Source: Hungatella sp. UBA7603
GTDB taxonomy: Bacteria; Bacillota; Clostridia; Lachnospirales; Lachnospiraceae
DNA length: 64,000 nt
Assembly (NCBI GenBank): GCA_002478865.1
Contig: DLJZ01000030.1
Span: forward strand, 62,001 to 126,000
Direction: 5' to 3'
Numbering within the stretch: the first letter of the stretch is position 1; every line of letters starts with the position of its first letter. The position numbers and the translations under genes were made by a program. Shown piece by piece: positions 8,837-17,559 of this stretch. A model generated the notes under the pieces. The model was not told where the DNA came from, did not search any database, and saw only the letters and a list, made by a program, of their open reading frames with translations.

Positions 8837-9859
8837 TTATAAGGAAAATACCGGAATGTCTGTGCCATATAAAAGCTTTGTGCCATAATGGTCTGCATAT
8901 TCCGTCCAAAGCAGATTCTTTTCCTGTCTTGTAGTGATAAAGTAATCCGCCGATGCAAACAGGCTTCTTACATCCTCAGAAGGTATGGAATCCATGATTA
9001 TGATGTCATCTCCCAAACCTTTATAATCCTTTAATACATCAAGTAACATCTCTTTGTGCCCTTGTTCCACCGACAAGGAAGAAAGATAAAGAATCAGCCT
9101 TGACTGATAACCGGTTTCTCTTAGGGCGATATACTCTTTTACTACCTTTTGCCAAACCGGGAAGGGTTCCTTGGCATCCATGATAAGAAGTAGATTTTTT
9201 CTTGTATCTTTCTCATATGCAGGTACTACCTGATCCCATGCCTCTCTTGCTTCTTTTTGAAATTTCTCTATAAAAAGTTCTACGGGTTGAAATAATTCCT
9301 CTTTCCGCTCCAGAAGTTTTGCAGATTCCCAATTCCACCAGGCAATTTCATTTAAGGCCGCTCGCTGTTCCTCTGGAAACCGATATCCAATGATCTTAGC
9401 CGGATTCCCCGCCACAATAGCGTAGGATGGAACGTCCTTTGTCACTACACTTTCTGCACCGATAATGGCACCGTTATGAATGGTAGTACCACTAAGTAAG
9501 GTAACGCCGTGACCAACCCATACATCGTTTTGAATGAGTACACTTCCCTTTCGTTTCAGCTTGCTGGGTCTGGTTTCTGAGATAAATGACGGACTTCCCT
9601 GAAAAACGGATTTGTAATCATGGTTTAGATTAATGAGAAACGTAATCTTCTCTGCAAGAGCGGAGTACTTTCCAATCTGGATACAATGTACACCTTCCGC
9701 ATAGTTAAAATTAATTCCGGATTGAATCTCAGCGCCTACAATGTAACTGTCTATATCTAACTGGAGCAGAGGAAACTGCAAATCTGTTCCTGGAACTGGC
9801 AGCGGGCATACCGTCGCCTGTCTGATCGTAAATGGATTGTATTGAATACCTTGAATCAT
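8837..9859 (-). CDS. CatB-like hexapeptide acyltransferase fused to a glycosyltransferase-like C-terminal domain
   Basis: A 340-residue two-domain protein. Residues about 15-175 form a left-handed beta-helix acyltransferase of the xenobiotic (CatB/Vat) type: hexapeptide repeats run through VLIQNDVWVGHGVTLLSG to AIVAGNPAKIIGYRF, with the WWNW segment typical of that group. Residues about 215-340 are unlike CatB. They resemble the C-terminal half of a GT-B glycosyltransferase (NLLLIMDAK, then IIIMDSIPSEDVRSLFASAD, then a response to position in TTRQE). The second domain lacks the usual EX7E donor motif, so it may bind rather than transfer sugar. AAAGGAG lies upstream of the ATG. It sits between rel and the MBL gene, which are often closer in relatives. 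Confidence 0.75.
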   Translation of the reverse strand: MIQGIQYNPFTIRQATVCPLPVPGTDLQFPLLQLDIDSYIVGAEIQSGINFNYAEGVHCIQIGKYSALAEKITFLINLNHDYKSVFQGSPSFISETRPSKLKRKGSVLIQNDVWVGHGVTLLSGTTIHNGAIIGAESVVTKDVPSYAIVAGNPAKIIGYRFPEEQRAALNEIAWWNWESAKLLERKEELFQPVELFIEKFQKEAREAWDQVVPAYEKDTRKNLLLIMDAKEPFPVWQKVVKEYIALRETGYQSRLILYLSSLSVEQGHKEMLLDVLKDYKGLGDDIIIMDSIPSEDVRSLFASADYFITTRQEKNLLWTEYADHYGTKLLYGTDIPVFSL

Positions 9860-9894
9860 AGAGATTCTCCTTTCGATCGTGAAACATCGGCTTA

Positions 9895-9926
9895 AAAAGA
9901 GAAAACTGCGCTATCCCGCAGTCCTC
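9895..9926 (-). terminator. Terminator overlapping the rel stop codon
   Basis: GAGGACTGCG and CGCAGTTTTC form a 10-bp stem with two G-U pairs. The loop GGATAG contains the rel stop codon, and a pyrimidine/T-rich run follows. The stem is modest, so some read-through into the downstream acyltransferase is likely. Confidence 0.55.
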
Positions 9927-12235
9927 TCAATGTCTATTACTCCTTCGATTTGTCTCAGCTTATCTACTAGTTTTCCAAGTTCCTCCACACCATGAATATC
10001 AAAAGTCATGGTAATCGTAGCTTTACCCTGCTTGTTGGTTCTGGAATTCATGGAGGTAATATCAATCTGACGTTCCGTAAATACCTTAGAGATATCTACA
10101 AACATACCAATACGGTTGTTGGCAAATATCTTAATCTCAGAGGAGTAACGCTCTTTCGTCGCTTCTCCCTCCTGCTCCTGCCATTCGGCATCAATGAGAC
10201 GGTTTCTTTCATCTTCCGGCAGATTAAATACATTCACACAATCGGTTCTGTGAATGGAAATTCCTCTTCCTCTTGTAACAAAACCCACAATCTCATCTCC
10301 AGGTACTGGACTGCAGCATTTGGAGAAACGAACTGCCAAGTCATGGATGCCTTTTACTACGATTCCACTGCCACTTCGTCTCTTAACCGGCAGTTTGTTG
10401 CTCATATCTTCAATGTCATTTAAAATCGTTTTGTCGGAAACACTCTTCTTAAGTTTCTTCTCCCGCTCATCAATCATCTTATTGATGACCTGGCCTTCTT
10501 TTAAACCGCCATGTCCAATGGAAGCAATCACGGAATCCCAATCACGGAAGGCATAACGCTTCATGACTTTTTCTTGATACTCCGGCTTGTTGATATCCGA
10601 ATAAACAATTCCCTTTGTCTTGCAGTATCGATCCACCATCTCCTTACCGCGGAGGATGTTGTCTTCCTTAAGCTCAGTCTTAAACCACTGGTTGATCTTA
10701 TTCTTAGCCTGAGTACTTTTTACGATATTCAGCCAGTCCCTGCTTGGGCCCCTGCTGTTTTGGGAGGTAATAATCTCTACCTGGTCTCCGTTTTGAATCA
10801 CATATTCAATGTTAACCAGCTTTCCGTTAACACGGGAACCAACCATCTTATTACCAACAGCACTATGAATGGAGTATGCAAAGTCAATTGGAGTTGAGCC
10901 GCTTGGTAAGTTCTTTACATCGCCAGAAGGCGTAAAGCAGTAAACACTGTCTGAGAATAAGTCAAGGTCGCCCTTTACCATGTTTAAGAACTCCATGTTA
11001 TCAGACATGTCCTTTTGCCATTCCAGAATCTGACGCAGCCAGCTTAACTTCTCTTCCTCTTTGGCCGCAGCCACCTGTCCGCTTCCGCTTTCCTTATACT
11101 TCCAGTGTGCAGCAATACCGTATTCCGCTGTGCGGTGCATCTCATAGGTACGAATCTGAATCTCAAAGGGCTGACCGTTATTACCGATCAGCGTCGTGTG
11201 AAGGGATTGGTACATATTTGGTTTTGGCATTGCGATATAATCTTTAAAACGGCCAGGAATCGGCTTATAAAGCTCATGAATAACGCCTAGTGCTGCATAG
11301 CAGTCCTTTACGCTCTCCACGAGAATTCTTACTGCGAACAGATCATAAATCTGATCCAAAGTTTTATTTTGATTCACCATCTTTTTATAGATGCTGAAAA
11401 AATGCTTGACGCGGCCGTCCACTTTGCCTTCAATCCCAGAAGTAAGCAGATGTTCCTCAACCTCATCTACAATGCTCCTTACAAAGTATTCCCTGGTTTC
11501 CTTTTTTAGAGATATTTTCTCTGCCAGTTCATAGTAAGTATCTGGATGAAGGTATTTGAGGGACAGATCGTCAAGCTCAATCTTTATCTTTGAAATACCA
11601 AGACGGTGGGCAATCGGAGCATAAATCTCCATGGTTTCCCTGGCTTTATCCTTTTGCTTTTCCGGTTTCATGTACTGAAGAGTACGCATGTTATGAAGAC
11701 GGTCAGAAAGTTTGATAATAATCACTCGGATGTCTTTTGCCATAGCTAAGAACATCTTTCTTAAATTCTCTGCCTGCAGCTCCATCTTATCCATAGACCA
11801 GGATATCTGAGTCAGTTTTGTTACGCCATCTACCAAGAGGGCGACTTCTTCGCCAAACTCTGCCTTCAGTTCATCTAAGGACATGACCGTGTCTTCTACC
11901 ACATCATGAAGAATTCCGGCTGCGATGGTCTCTTTGTCCATCTCCAGATCTGCCAGAATGATCGCAACACAAAGAGGGTGAATGATATAGGGTTCACCCG
12001 ATTTTCTCTTTTGGTCTTTATGGGCATCGTGAGCGATCTGATATGCCTTCTTAATCATGGTTATATCATCGGAAGGATGGTATCGTCTGATGCTTTTCAC
12101 CAGCTCTTCATAAAGCACCTCAGGACTCGTAAAATCCGCAGGGGCCTCCAATTCCGTATCGAGTCCCTGCTTCTCACGCTTTGCCATCTCCAAAGCTGCC
12201 TTATTATTATTTTCCATCAATGGATAATCCGCCAT
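9911..12235 (-). CDS. rel: Bifunctional (p)ppGpp synthetase/hydrolase (Rel)
   Basis: A 774-residue long RSH protein that makes and degrades the stringent-response alarmone. The hydrolase HD domain is intact with the HDVVEDT motif (H110, D111, E114, D115). The synthetase domain has RFKDYIAMPKPNMYQSLHT near residue 330; the RFKD form is that of bifunctional Rel, not the EFDD of monofunctional RelA. A TGS domain (VYCFTPSGDVKNLPSGSTP, about 430-490), a zinc-finger/helical region with SKCCSPVPGDEIVGF (about 640) and a C-terminal ACT domain (about 695-774) follow. AAAGGTG lies upstream of the ATG. It starts 54 bases after the add stop and may share its promoter. Confidence 0.97.
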   Translation of the reverse strand: MADYPLMENNNKAALEMAKREKQGLDTELEAPADFTSPEVLYEELVKSIRRYHPSDDITMIKKAYQIAHDAHKDQKRKSGEPYIIHPLCVAIILADLEMDKETIAAGILHDVVEDTVMSLDELKAEFGEEVALLVDGVTKLTQISWSMDKMELQAENLRKMFLAMAKDIRVIIIKLSDRLHNMRTLQYMKPEKQKDKARETMEIYAPIAHRLGISKIKIELDDLSLKYLHPDTYYELAEKISLKKETREYFVRSIVDEVEEHLLTSGIEGKVDGRVKHFFSIYKKMVNQNKTLDQIYDLFAVRILVESVKDCYAALGVIHELYKPIPGRFKDYIAMPKPNMYQSLHTTLIGNNGQPFEIQIRTYEMHRTAEYGIAAHWKYKESGSGQVAAAKEEEKLSWLRQILEWQKDMSDNMEFLNMVKGDLDLFSDSVYCFTPSGDVKNLPSGSTPIDFAYSIHSAVGNKMVGSRVNGKLVNIEYVIQNGDQVEIITSQNSRGPSRDWLNIVKSTQAKNKINQWFKTELKEDNILRGKEMVDRYCKTKGIVYSDINKPEYQEKVMKRYAFRDWDSVIASIGHGGLKEGQVINKMIDEREKKLKKSVSDKTILNDIEDMSNKLPVKRRSGSGIVVKGIHDLAVRFSKCCSPVPGDEIVGFVTRGRGISIHRTDCVNVFNLPEDERNRLIDAEWQEQEGEATKERYSSEIKIFANNRIGMFVDISKVFTERQIDITSMNSRTNKQGKATITMTFDIHGVEELGKLVDKLRQIEGVIDIERTAG

Positions 12236-12289
12236 ATGCCGTCACCTTTTTCTAGCATTCCAGTATTTATCGTTTTTTAAACGTAGTTA

Positions 12290-13285
12290 TCATTCATTAT
12301 AATTATTATTGTCGAAAAATGCAATTATTTTTTCTTTCTCTTCCTGTTTTAGGAAAGCACCTTCCAGCGCATATCGGTTCATCTGCCTTAAATCCGCCTC
12401 TGTAAATCCCATATGCTCTTTTATCATTTCTGCTTCCTTTAAAAGGCTTGTGTCAGAAACGGTTGTGTTATCCGTGTTATAAGTTACACGGATTCCTCTG
12501 TCATAAAATGCCTTTAGAGGGTGTTCTTTAATGGAAGGGACTGCCTTCGTCTGAAGATTGCTGATCACACACATCTCTAATATAATCTTTTCCCTTTTTA
12601 AAAGGTCCATACATGCTTCAGATTGTATCGCAGCACAACCGTGTCCAATTCGTTTCGCACCGTAGGCCACTGCTTTGATTATATTCTCGCAATCTCCGCA
12701 TTCTCCTGCATGAATGGTAAAGGGGATGTCCATTTGATAAGCCTTTTTAAAGAGAGGTTCAAAATGTGCCATAGGCACCATTCCTTCCGGTCCGGCAATA
12801 TCAACTCCTGCCACTCCCTTATTTAAATAGCCACCTGCAAGATCAAAGGTTTCCTCATTTTCCTTATCAGAACCATTGACCATAGAACAAAGCAAAATAC
12901 CTGCCGTAATGGATGGTGCTTCCTTCGTTCCCTTCTCCACTCCACGAATAACCGCCTGAACCACCTTTTCCTTCGTAAGTCCTTTTCTCATGTGAAGCTG
13001 GGGTGCAAATCTTATCTCTGTATAGATCAGTCCTTGCTCCGCCAGGCGTATTACAAGGTCCTTTGATGCCAACTCCAGTGCGTCTTCTGTCTGTAAAAGC
13101 TGTGCTGGAAGATCAAAGCACTTTAAATATTCCACCAAGCTTTTGCAATCGTCTCCTACAGAGATACTTTCCTTTACACTTTTTCCTTCAAAATCATAGC
13201 CGATTTCAGCTGCAAGCAGCCTTACCACATCAGTTGATAAGGAGCCGTCCAAATGCAGATGGAGATCAGTTTCCAGTCGTTTCAT
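12290..13285 (-). CDS. add: Adenosine deaminase
   Basis: A 331-residue amidohydrolase-superfamily enzyme that converts adenosine to inosine. It has the zinc-binding HLHLDGS near the N-terminus, the substrate-binding glycine-rich GVAGVDIAGPEG, the catalytic HAGE motif, RIGHGC, and the C-terminal TYNTDNTT aspartates. The longer frame begins with a TTG at 13342 that lies inside the -35 of the predicted promoter, so it cannot be used. ATG 13285 has AGGAGG at 7-base spacing. The product may feed hypoxanthine salvage; apt is encoded a few kilobases away. Confidence 0.95.
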   Translation of the reverse strand: MKRLETDLHLHLDGSLSTDVVRLLAAEIGYDFEGKSVKESISVGDDCKSLVEYLKCFDLPAQLLQTEDALELASKDLVIRLAEQGLIYTEIRFAPQLHMRKGLTKEKVVQAVIRGVEKGTKEAPSITAGILLCSMVNGSDKENEETFDLAGGYLNKGVAGVDIAGPEGMVPMAHFEPLFKKAYQMDIPFTIHAGECGDCENIIKAVAYGAKRIGHGCAAIQSEACMDLLKREKIILEMCVISNLQTKAVPSIKEHPLKAFYDRGIRVTYNTDNTTVSDTSLLKEAEMIKEHMGFTEADLRQMNRYALEGAFLKQEEKEKIIAFFDNNNYNE

Positions 13286-13313
13286 AACGATCCCTCCTTT
13301 CTTCAATGCAAAT

Positions 13314-13342
13314 ATTCTATCATATTCCTGGGCATGCAACAA
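13314..13342 (-). promoter_or_regulatory. Sigma-A promoter of add
   Basis: Minus strand TTGTTG, 17-base spacer, TAGAAT, with an extended TG before the -10. Transcription would start about 20 bases before the add ribosome binding site. Confidence 0.6.
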
Positions 13343-13362
13343 TTAGTTTTATTGATGATTTA

Positions 13363-13394
13363 AAATGGCAGACGGTTTTAGCCGCCTGCCATTT
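13363..13394 (-). terminator. Hairpin terminator of the GltD-like/AEC transcript
   Basis: AAATGGCAG-CGG pairs almost perfectly with its downstream arm around a TTTTAG-type loop. The stem includes the AEC stop codon. T-residues are few after the stem on the minus strand. Confidence 0.65.
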
Positions 13395-14301
13395 AAAGAA
13401 ATATACACCACAAAGGTATGGTGAGCAAGGATAACAGTGTTGTCACTACCACACACTTGGTGGCAAAAATATAATCTCCGTTATATTTTGCTGCCAGTAT
13501 GGCGGTTGTACTTCCTGCTGGCATTCCAGCTAAAAGAATGGACACTCCTGATAGCACTTTATCTACAGAAAAGAGGCGGCAAGCGATAAATACCATAAAG
13601 GGAATCAGGAATAACCGGATTACCGTATATTTCACAATTCCCCAGTCCAGCATACTCTTAAGCTTCACTTCAGCCAATATGGTACCGATTAACACCATGG
13701 ATACTGTGGTGGTACAACCTCCCACCCCTCTAATGGTGTTTTCTAAAAACTCCGGCATCTTTAACTGAGTGACCAGGAAAAACACACCAATATAAACTGC
13801 TATGATACAAGGATGCGTCAAAACCTTTTTTACAACCGTCTTCCGATCTGGACTTTCTGTAAAATATGAAACTCCCGCCGACCACATGACGATTCTTTGT
13901 GGGATAAGGAATATGGAGGCAAACATGAGTCCCTGCGCTCCATAAACACCTTCGGCAATGGGATTACCCATAAATCCCGCATTGGAACAGACCGTGCCGT
14001 ATTGCAGTACTTTTTTCCTGCTATCTGGTTCCTTTTTGTAGAGAGTATTTGCAAGAATCAGGCATACAACCTGAATTAAGGAAGCGATCACTAGTATGAT
14101 GGCAAACTCCATTAAAACTTTTCTATTAAACTCAATCAAAAAGGAGCTGATAATATTGCAAGGCAGGATAAAATAAATGACTAGATCCGTTAAGACTGCC
14201 TTTGCCTCCTCGTGAAGAATCCCTTTTTTTCGAAGGATTATGCCTGCCGCCACGAGAAGGAATAACATTCCTTGAAGATTGATCAAACTATTATAATTCA
14301 T
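13393..14301 (-). CDS. AEC family transporter (auxin efflux carrier type)
   Basis: A 302-residue integral membrane protein with about ten hydrophobic helices, the usual size and layout of bacterial AEC (membrane transport PF03547) carriers. The half-repeats are separated by a more polar centre (SYFTESPDRKTVVKKVL). The SVSILLAGMPAGSTTAILAAKY segment near the end carries the conserved proline-glycine crossover. Bacterial AEC carriers move organic acids such as malate. The start codon lies only 2 bases after the stop of the GltD-like gene, without a clear ribosome binding site, so its translation is probably coupled to that gene. The pairing suggests export or import of an acid linked to the flavoprotein's metabolism. 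Confidence 0.85.
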   Translation of the reverse strand: MNYNSLINLQGMLFLLVAAGIILRKKGILHEEAKAVLTDLVIYFILPCNIISSFLIEFNRKVLMEFAIILVIASLIQVVCLILANTLYKKEPDSRKKVLQYGTVCSNAGFMGNPIAEGVYGAQGLMFASIFLIPQRIVMWSAGVSYFTESPDRKTVVKKVLTHPCIIAVYIGVFFLVTQLKMPEFLENTIRGVGGCTTTVSMVLIGTILAEVKLKSMLDWGIVKYTVIRLFLIPFMVFIACRLFSVDKVLSGVSILLAGMPAGSTTAILAAKYNGDYIFATKCVVVTTLLSLLTIPLWCIFL

Positions 14302-14303
14302 GT

Positions 14304-15530
14304 CTATTGCTCATCTTTTGATTTCATATATTCATCCATAGCCTGAGCTACTTTCTTTGAATATGCCACAGCCTCAACTACCGTTCTAGCTCCCATAACC
14401 ACATCACCAGAAGCAAAGACACCTGGAATTGTAGTACGCCCTTCTTCATCGGTCATAAGAAGACCATTTGCACTGGCCTTTAAGCCTTCTGTGGTGCTTA
14501 TGAGCTTGCTTTTTGGTCCCTGGCTGATGGAGATGATAGTGGAATCCGCATAAATCTGCTCCCGTTCTTCCTCCATGCCAATCTGCTTGCCTTCTTCATC
14601 ATAGATTACAGTCTCAAATACTGGGCCATCGTCTGTAATCTCATAAATCTGTTTTCCATACTGGAAGTTGGCACCGTCAATCTTTGCATAAGCAGTTTCA
14701 TGATCGCTTGCATTGCTGTGCAGACCTCTTGCATAAAGGGTTACCTTTCTTGCTCCATGACGAATTACGGTTCTAGCCACATCCATGGCTGAGTTACCCA
14801 TACCAATAACCGCTACGCTCTCTCCCAGATCATAAGCATCTGGATTCGCCAGATAATCAATGGCATAGTGGACATTACCAAGAGATTCTCCTTTAACGCC
14901 AAGAGTTTTAGGTCTCCATACACCAGTTCCAATAAAGATACTCTGATAGCCATCTCTTACTAAATCCTTGATCTCTAAGGCAGTTCCAATGGCAGTATTT
15001 GGACGAATCTTAACTCCGATTCCTACAAGCTTCTTTTTGTAACGTTCCAGAATGGATTTTGGAAGTCTAAACTCGGGAATTCCGTACTGCAGAACTCCTC
15101 CGACCTTATCCTTTGCATCGAAAATGGTCACGCTATAGCCTTCCTTCGTCAAAAGGATGGAGATGGTAATTCCAGCTGGACCGGCGCCGATAACAGCAAC
15201 CTTTTTCCCGTTTTTCGGTTTGCATTCAATCTTTATTTTATCAAAAATAGTATCGGATATATAGTTTTCAATGCTGCTGATGTGGACGGATTGTCCTTTT
15301 TTTCCAAGAATGCAGTGACCTTCGCACTGCTTTTCATGGTTGCAAACCAAAGAACAAACAAGAGACAGAGAATTATTTTCAAATAACATCTCTCCTGCCG
15401 CATTAAGATCTCCCCCCTTAAAAGCCTGAATCATCTGAGGAATTGGAGTATTAATAGGACAGCCCTGACGGCACAAAGGCTTTTTGCAGTTTAAACATCT
15501 ATTTGCTTCATCAATAACATGTACGGCCAT
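14304..15530 (-). CDS. GltD-like NAD(P)H-dependent FAD/Fe-S oxidoreductase
   Basis: A 408-residue homologue of the glutamate synthase small subunit. An N-terminal cysteine cluster (C12, C15, C20, C24; CLNCKKPLCRQGCP) binds Fe-S. Then come an FAD-binding Rossmann motif (VIGAGPAGI, about 112-120), an NAD(P)-binding motif (AVIGMGNSAMD, about 240) and the C-terminal FAD motif GVFASGDVV. No large GltB subunit is near, so this is not simply glutamate synthase. Stand-alone relatives act as electron-transfer modules or dihydropyrimidine dehydrogenase/NfnB-like subunits. AAAGGAAAA precedes the ATG. It is the first gene of a two-gene unit with the AEC transporter. Confidence 0.88.
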   Translation of the reverse strand: MAVHVIDEANRCLNCKKPLCRQGCPINTPIPQMIQAFKGGDLNAAGEMLFENNSLSLVCSLVCNHEKQCEGHCILGKKGQSVHISSIENYISDTIFDKIKIECKPKNGKKVAVIGAGPAGITISILLTKEGYSVTIFDAKDKVGGVLQYGIPEFRLPKSILERYKKKLVGIGVKIRPNTAIGTALEIKDLVRDGYQSIFIGTGVWRPKTLGVKGESLGNVHYAIDYLANPDAYDLGESVAVIGMGNSAMDVARTVIRHGARKVTLYARGLHSNASDHETAYAKIDGANFQYGKQIYEITDDGPVFETVIYDEEGKQIGMEEEREQIYADSTIISISQGPKSKLISTTEGLKASANGLLMTDEEGRTTIPGVFASGDVVMGARTVVEAVAYSKKVAQAMDEYMKSKDEQ

Positions 15531-15599
15531 TGTAATTTTCCTTTCTCTAACTGTGTGAATGAGACTGCTGCAATATGGTCATCATATGTTTTAGTTCAT

Positions 15600-15629
15600 A
15601 TCATAGCATAGTGAAAATCATAAAATCAA
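15600..15629 (-). promoter_or_regulatory. Promoter of the GltD-like/AEC unit
   Basis: Minus strand TTGATT, 18-base spacer, TATGAT with TG before it. It lies about 65 bases upstream of the ATG. Confidence 0.5.
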
Positions 15630-15642
15630 GACTCCTATTAAA

Positions 15643-15684
15643 TGTATCGAAAAAAATAAATTTTGATAAAAATATATCGATACA
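15643..15684. promoter_or_regulatory. Inverted repeat TGTATCGA-N26-TCGATACA upstream of the promoter
   Basis: Two perfect 8-base inverted copies flank 26 A/T-rich bases just upstream of the -35 of the GltD-like gene. The position fits an activator-binding pair. No regulator is identified. Confidence 0.4.
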
Positions 15685-15690
15685 AAAAGC

Positions 15691-15748
15691 GACCAGGGGA
15701 TTCCCAAATCAGGTGTTTACACACTCTGCACTTGGGAATCCCCTGGTC
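15691..15748 (-). terminator. Strong terminator after apt
   Basis: A 17-bp perfect stem (15691-15707 with 15732-15748) with a 24-base loop, followed by CTTTTTG on the minus strand. A T-run on the other side makes it usable in both directions. Confidence 0.85.
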
Positions 15749-15755
15749 TTTTTAT

Positions 15756-16280
15756 TTATTTACCTTCATAGATAATCAGAGATTCTACATCATAGCCTTT
15801 CAGCTTTTCTCTTCCCTGTAATCCAGCAAGTTCCATGATAAAGCAGATCTTTACTACTTCTCCGCCCAACGCTTCCACCAGCTTTATAATCGCTTCGATG
15901 GTTCCGCCAGTCGCGATAAGATCATCAATGATAACAATCTTCTGGCCTGGCTTAATGGATTCTTTGTGAAGTTCAATGGTTGCAGTGCCGTATTCTAACT
16001 CATAATCCATGGAAAGAACTTCTCTTGGAAGCTTTCCTTTTTTACGTACTGGAATAAAGCCTTTTCTCTCTGCATAAGCAACTGGAACTCCAAAGATAAA
16101 TCCTCTTGACTCTGGTCCAATGACGGAATCGTATTCTACTCCTTCAAGCATCTTGCGAACGCCATCAACAGCCAGACAGAGTCCATCTGGATCTTCCAGT
16201 ATGGTAGTCACGTCACGGAATACAATTCCCTCTTCTGGGAAATTTGGTATACTTGTGACATAATCTTCTAATTTTTTCAT
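15756..16280 (-). CDS. apt: Adenine phosphoribosyltransferase
   Basis: A 174-residue type I phosphoribosyltransferase that salvages adenine to AMP with PRPP. The PRPP loop is VVIIDDLIATGGTIEA (about 113-128). The adenine-pocket region GPESRGFIFGVPVAYA is typical of Apt. Full length for the family (170-185). AGGTATAGGAA precedes the ATG. It stands alone between its own promoter and terminator. In many Firmicutes apt sits beside rel and recJ; here rel is about 4 kb away on the same strand. Confidence 0.96.
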   Translation of the reverse strand: MKKLEDYVTSIPNFPEEGIVFRDVTTILEDPDGLCLAVDGVRKMLEGVEYDSVIGPESRGFIFGVPVAYAERKGFIPVRKKGKLPREVLSMDYELEYGTATIELHKESIKPGQKIVIIDDLIATGGTIEAIIKLVEALGGEVVKICFIMELAGLQGREKLKGYDVESLIIYEGK

Positions 16281-16335
16281 TTCCTATACCTCATATTGTT
16301 ATTGTTTTCATATGTGTTACAGCACAACCTTACCT

Positions 16336-16364
16336 ATTATAGCGCAAACCTTGTTTTCAGGCAA
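16336..16364 (-). promoter_or_regulatory. Sigma-A promoter of apt
   Basis: Minus strand TTGCCT, 17-base spacer, perfect TATAAT, about 55 bases before the apt start. Confidence 0.65.
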
Positions 16365-16402
16365 ATATTGTTTTTACCATTTTGTAATTTTCACAAAAAG
16401 GA

Positions 16403-16432
16403 ATGCCTCCCGCAATATATGGCGGAAGGCAT
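16403..16432 (-). terminator. Terminator after xerD
   Basis: An 11-bp stem (ATGCCTTCCGC with GCGGGAGGCAT, one mismatch) followed by TTCCTTTTTG on the minus strand, 20 bases after the xerD stop. Confidence 0.75.
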
Positions 16433-16451
16433 GTCATTGTTCCATTAAGCC

Positions 16452-17339
16452 TTAACCTCTGGGATGTACTCCTGTATAAGCACGACGAACGGCTTCCTTT
16501 TGAGCATAATTCATATACATCTGGGTAGTTGCCATATCAGAATGTCCAAGCATAGCTTGTACTACATGGATGTCTGCTCCATTGCGCAATAGATGGGCTG
16601 CAAAGGAATGTCTTAAAGAATGAGGCGTGATATCCGCCTTAATCCCTGCCTTATCTCCGTAAAACTTAACAATCTTCCAAAATCCCTGACGACTCATAGG
16701 TCTTCCGTTACAATTAGTAAAGAGCCACTCACTATCTTGTTCCTTTAAAAGATGTTCTCTTCCCCGTTCCATATAAGCGGAAAGGGCCAGTTTTGACACC
16801 TTACCAAACGGAATCATTCGCTCCTTATGCTCGTCCTTACAGGTAATATAACCTACCGTAAGATTCAAATCAGATTTTTTTAAGTTAATTAATTCGGATA
16901 CTCGGATGCCTGTGGCATAAAGAAGTTCCAGCATAGCCCTGTCCCTAAATTCCTTTGGAGTCTCCCCATCAGGCTGACTTAAAAGACAATTTACTTCGTC
17001 CACAGTCAATATGATTGGTTCCTTCTTTTCTACCTTTGGCGCCTTAATCAGTTCTGCCGGATCTTTACCGATATTGCCCTGAGTGCATTCATAATGAAAG
17101 AAAGCCTTCATGGATGCCAGTGTTCTAGAAATGGTAGTGGTTGCCCTCCCCGCTTTTTCCAGGTACAGAATATAAGAGTTTAGGCTAGTCTTTGTGACTT
17201 TCCCAACCTCTATAATTCCCTGCTGTCCTAAAAAGGAAGCCAACTGCATCAAATCCCTCTGGTATGAAACCTCTGTGTTCTTTGATGTTTTTTTTATCTC
17301 TCTTAAATAAATTATAAAGTGATTAATCTCAACTACCAT
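16452..17339 (-). CDS. xerD: Tyrosine recombinase XerD
   Basis: A 295-residue site-specific recombinase, the size and domain layout of XerD. A SAM-like N-terminal core-binding domain (1-90) precedes the catalytic domain. The catalytic residues are visible: Arg in LLYATGIRVSELINL, a Lys-containing beta-hairpin, HSLRHSFAAHLL (HxxR), LGHSD and the nucleophile Tyr in TTQMYMNY. Chromosome dimer resolution is its family role. The location next to spoIIM and the NUDIX gene matches the spoIIM-xerD(ripX) neighbourhood of Bacillus, supporting a housekeeping enzyme, not an integrase. AGGGG lies 8 bases before the ATG. Confidence 0.93.
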   Translation of the reverse strand: MVVEINHFIIYLREIKKTSKNTEVSYQRDLMQLASFLGQQGIIEVGKVTKTSLNSYILYLEKAGRATTTISRTLASMKAFFHYECTQGNIGKDPAELIKAPKVEKKEPIILTVDEVNCLLSQPDGETPKEFRDRAMLELLYATGIRVSELINLKKSDLNLTVGYITCKDEHKERMIPFGKVSKLALSAYMERGREHLLKEQDSEWLFTNCNGRPMSRQGFWKIVKFYGDKAGIKADITPHSLRHSFAAHLLRNGADIHVVQAMLGHSDMATTQMYMNYAQKEAVRRAYTGVHPRG

Positions 17340-17365
17340 TTCTATATCCCCTAACCGTTCGGTTT

Positions 17366-17387
17366 AAAAAACGCCTTAAAATAAGGC
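17366..17387 (-). terminator. Small terminator between spoIIM and xerD
   Basis: GCCTTA-TTT-TAAGGC followed by GTTTTTT on the minus strand, about 170 bases after the spoIIM stop and 27 bases before the xerD start. The short stem may allow read-through. Confidence 0.5.
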
Positions 17388-17559
17388 TTCTGTCTCTTAT
17401 TATATAGACTATTTTCGATAAAATCAAACACATTTTTCCCACATCATCCTGGATGCAAAGTAAATTTACATAATACATACAAGATATTGGTCATCTAATG
17501 TATTAGTTCGCAAGATATGGTAATATTCCCAGTGTTATTTTCTCATTTATTTTTGCCAT

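Noticed and set aside
16452..17339. The tyrosine recombinase as a prophage or integron integrase
   Set aside because: Length and the spoIIM/NUDIX neighbourhood fit the housekeeping XerD.
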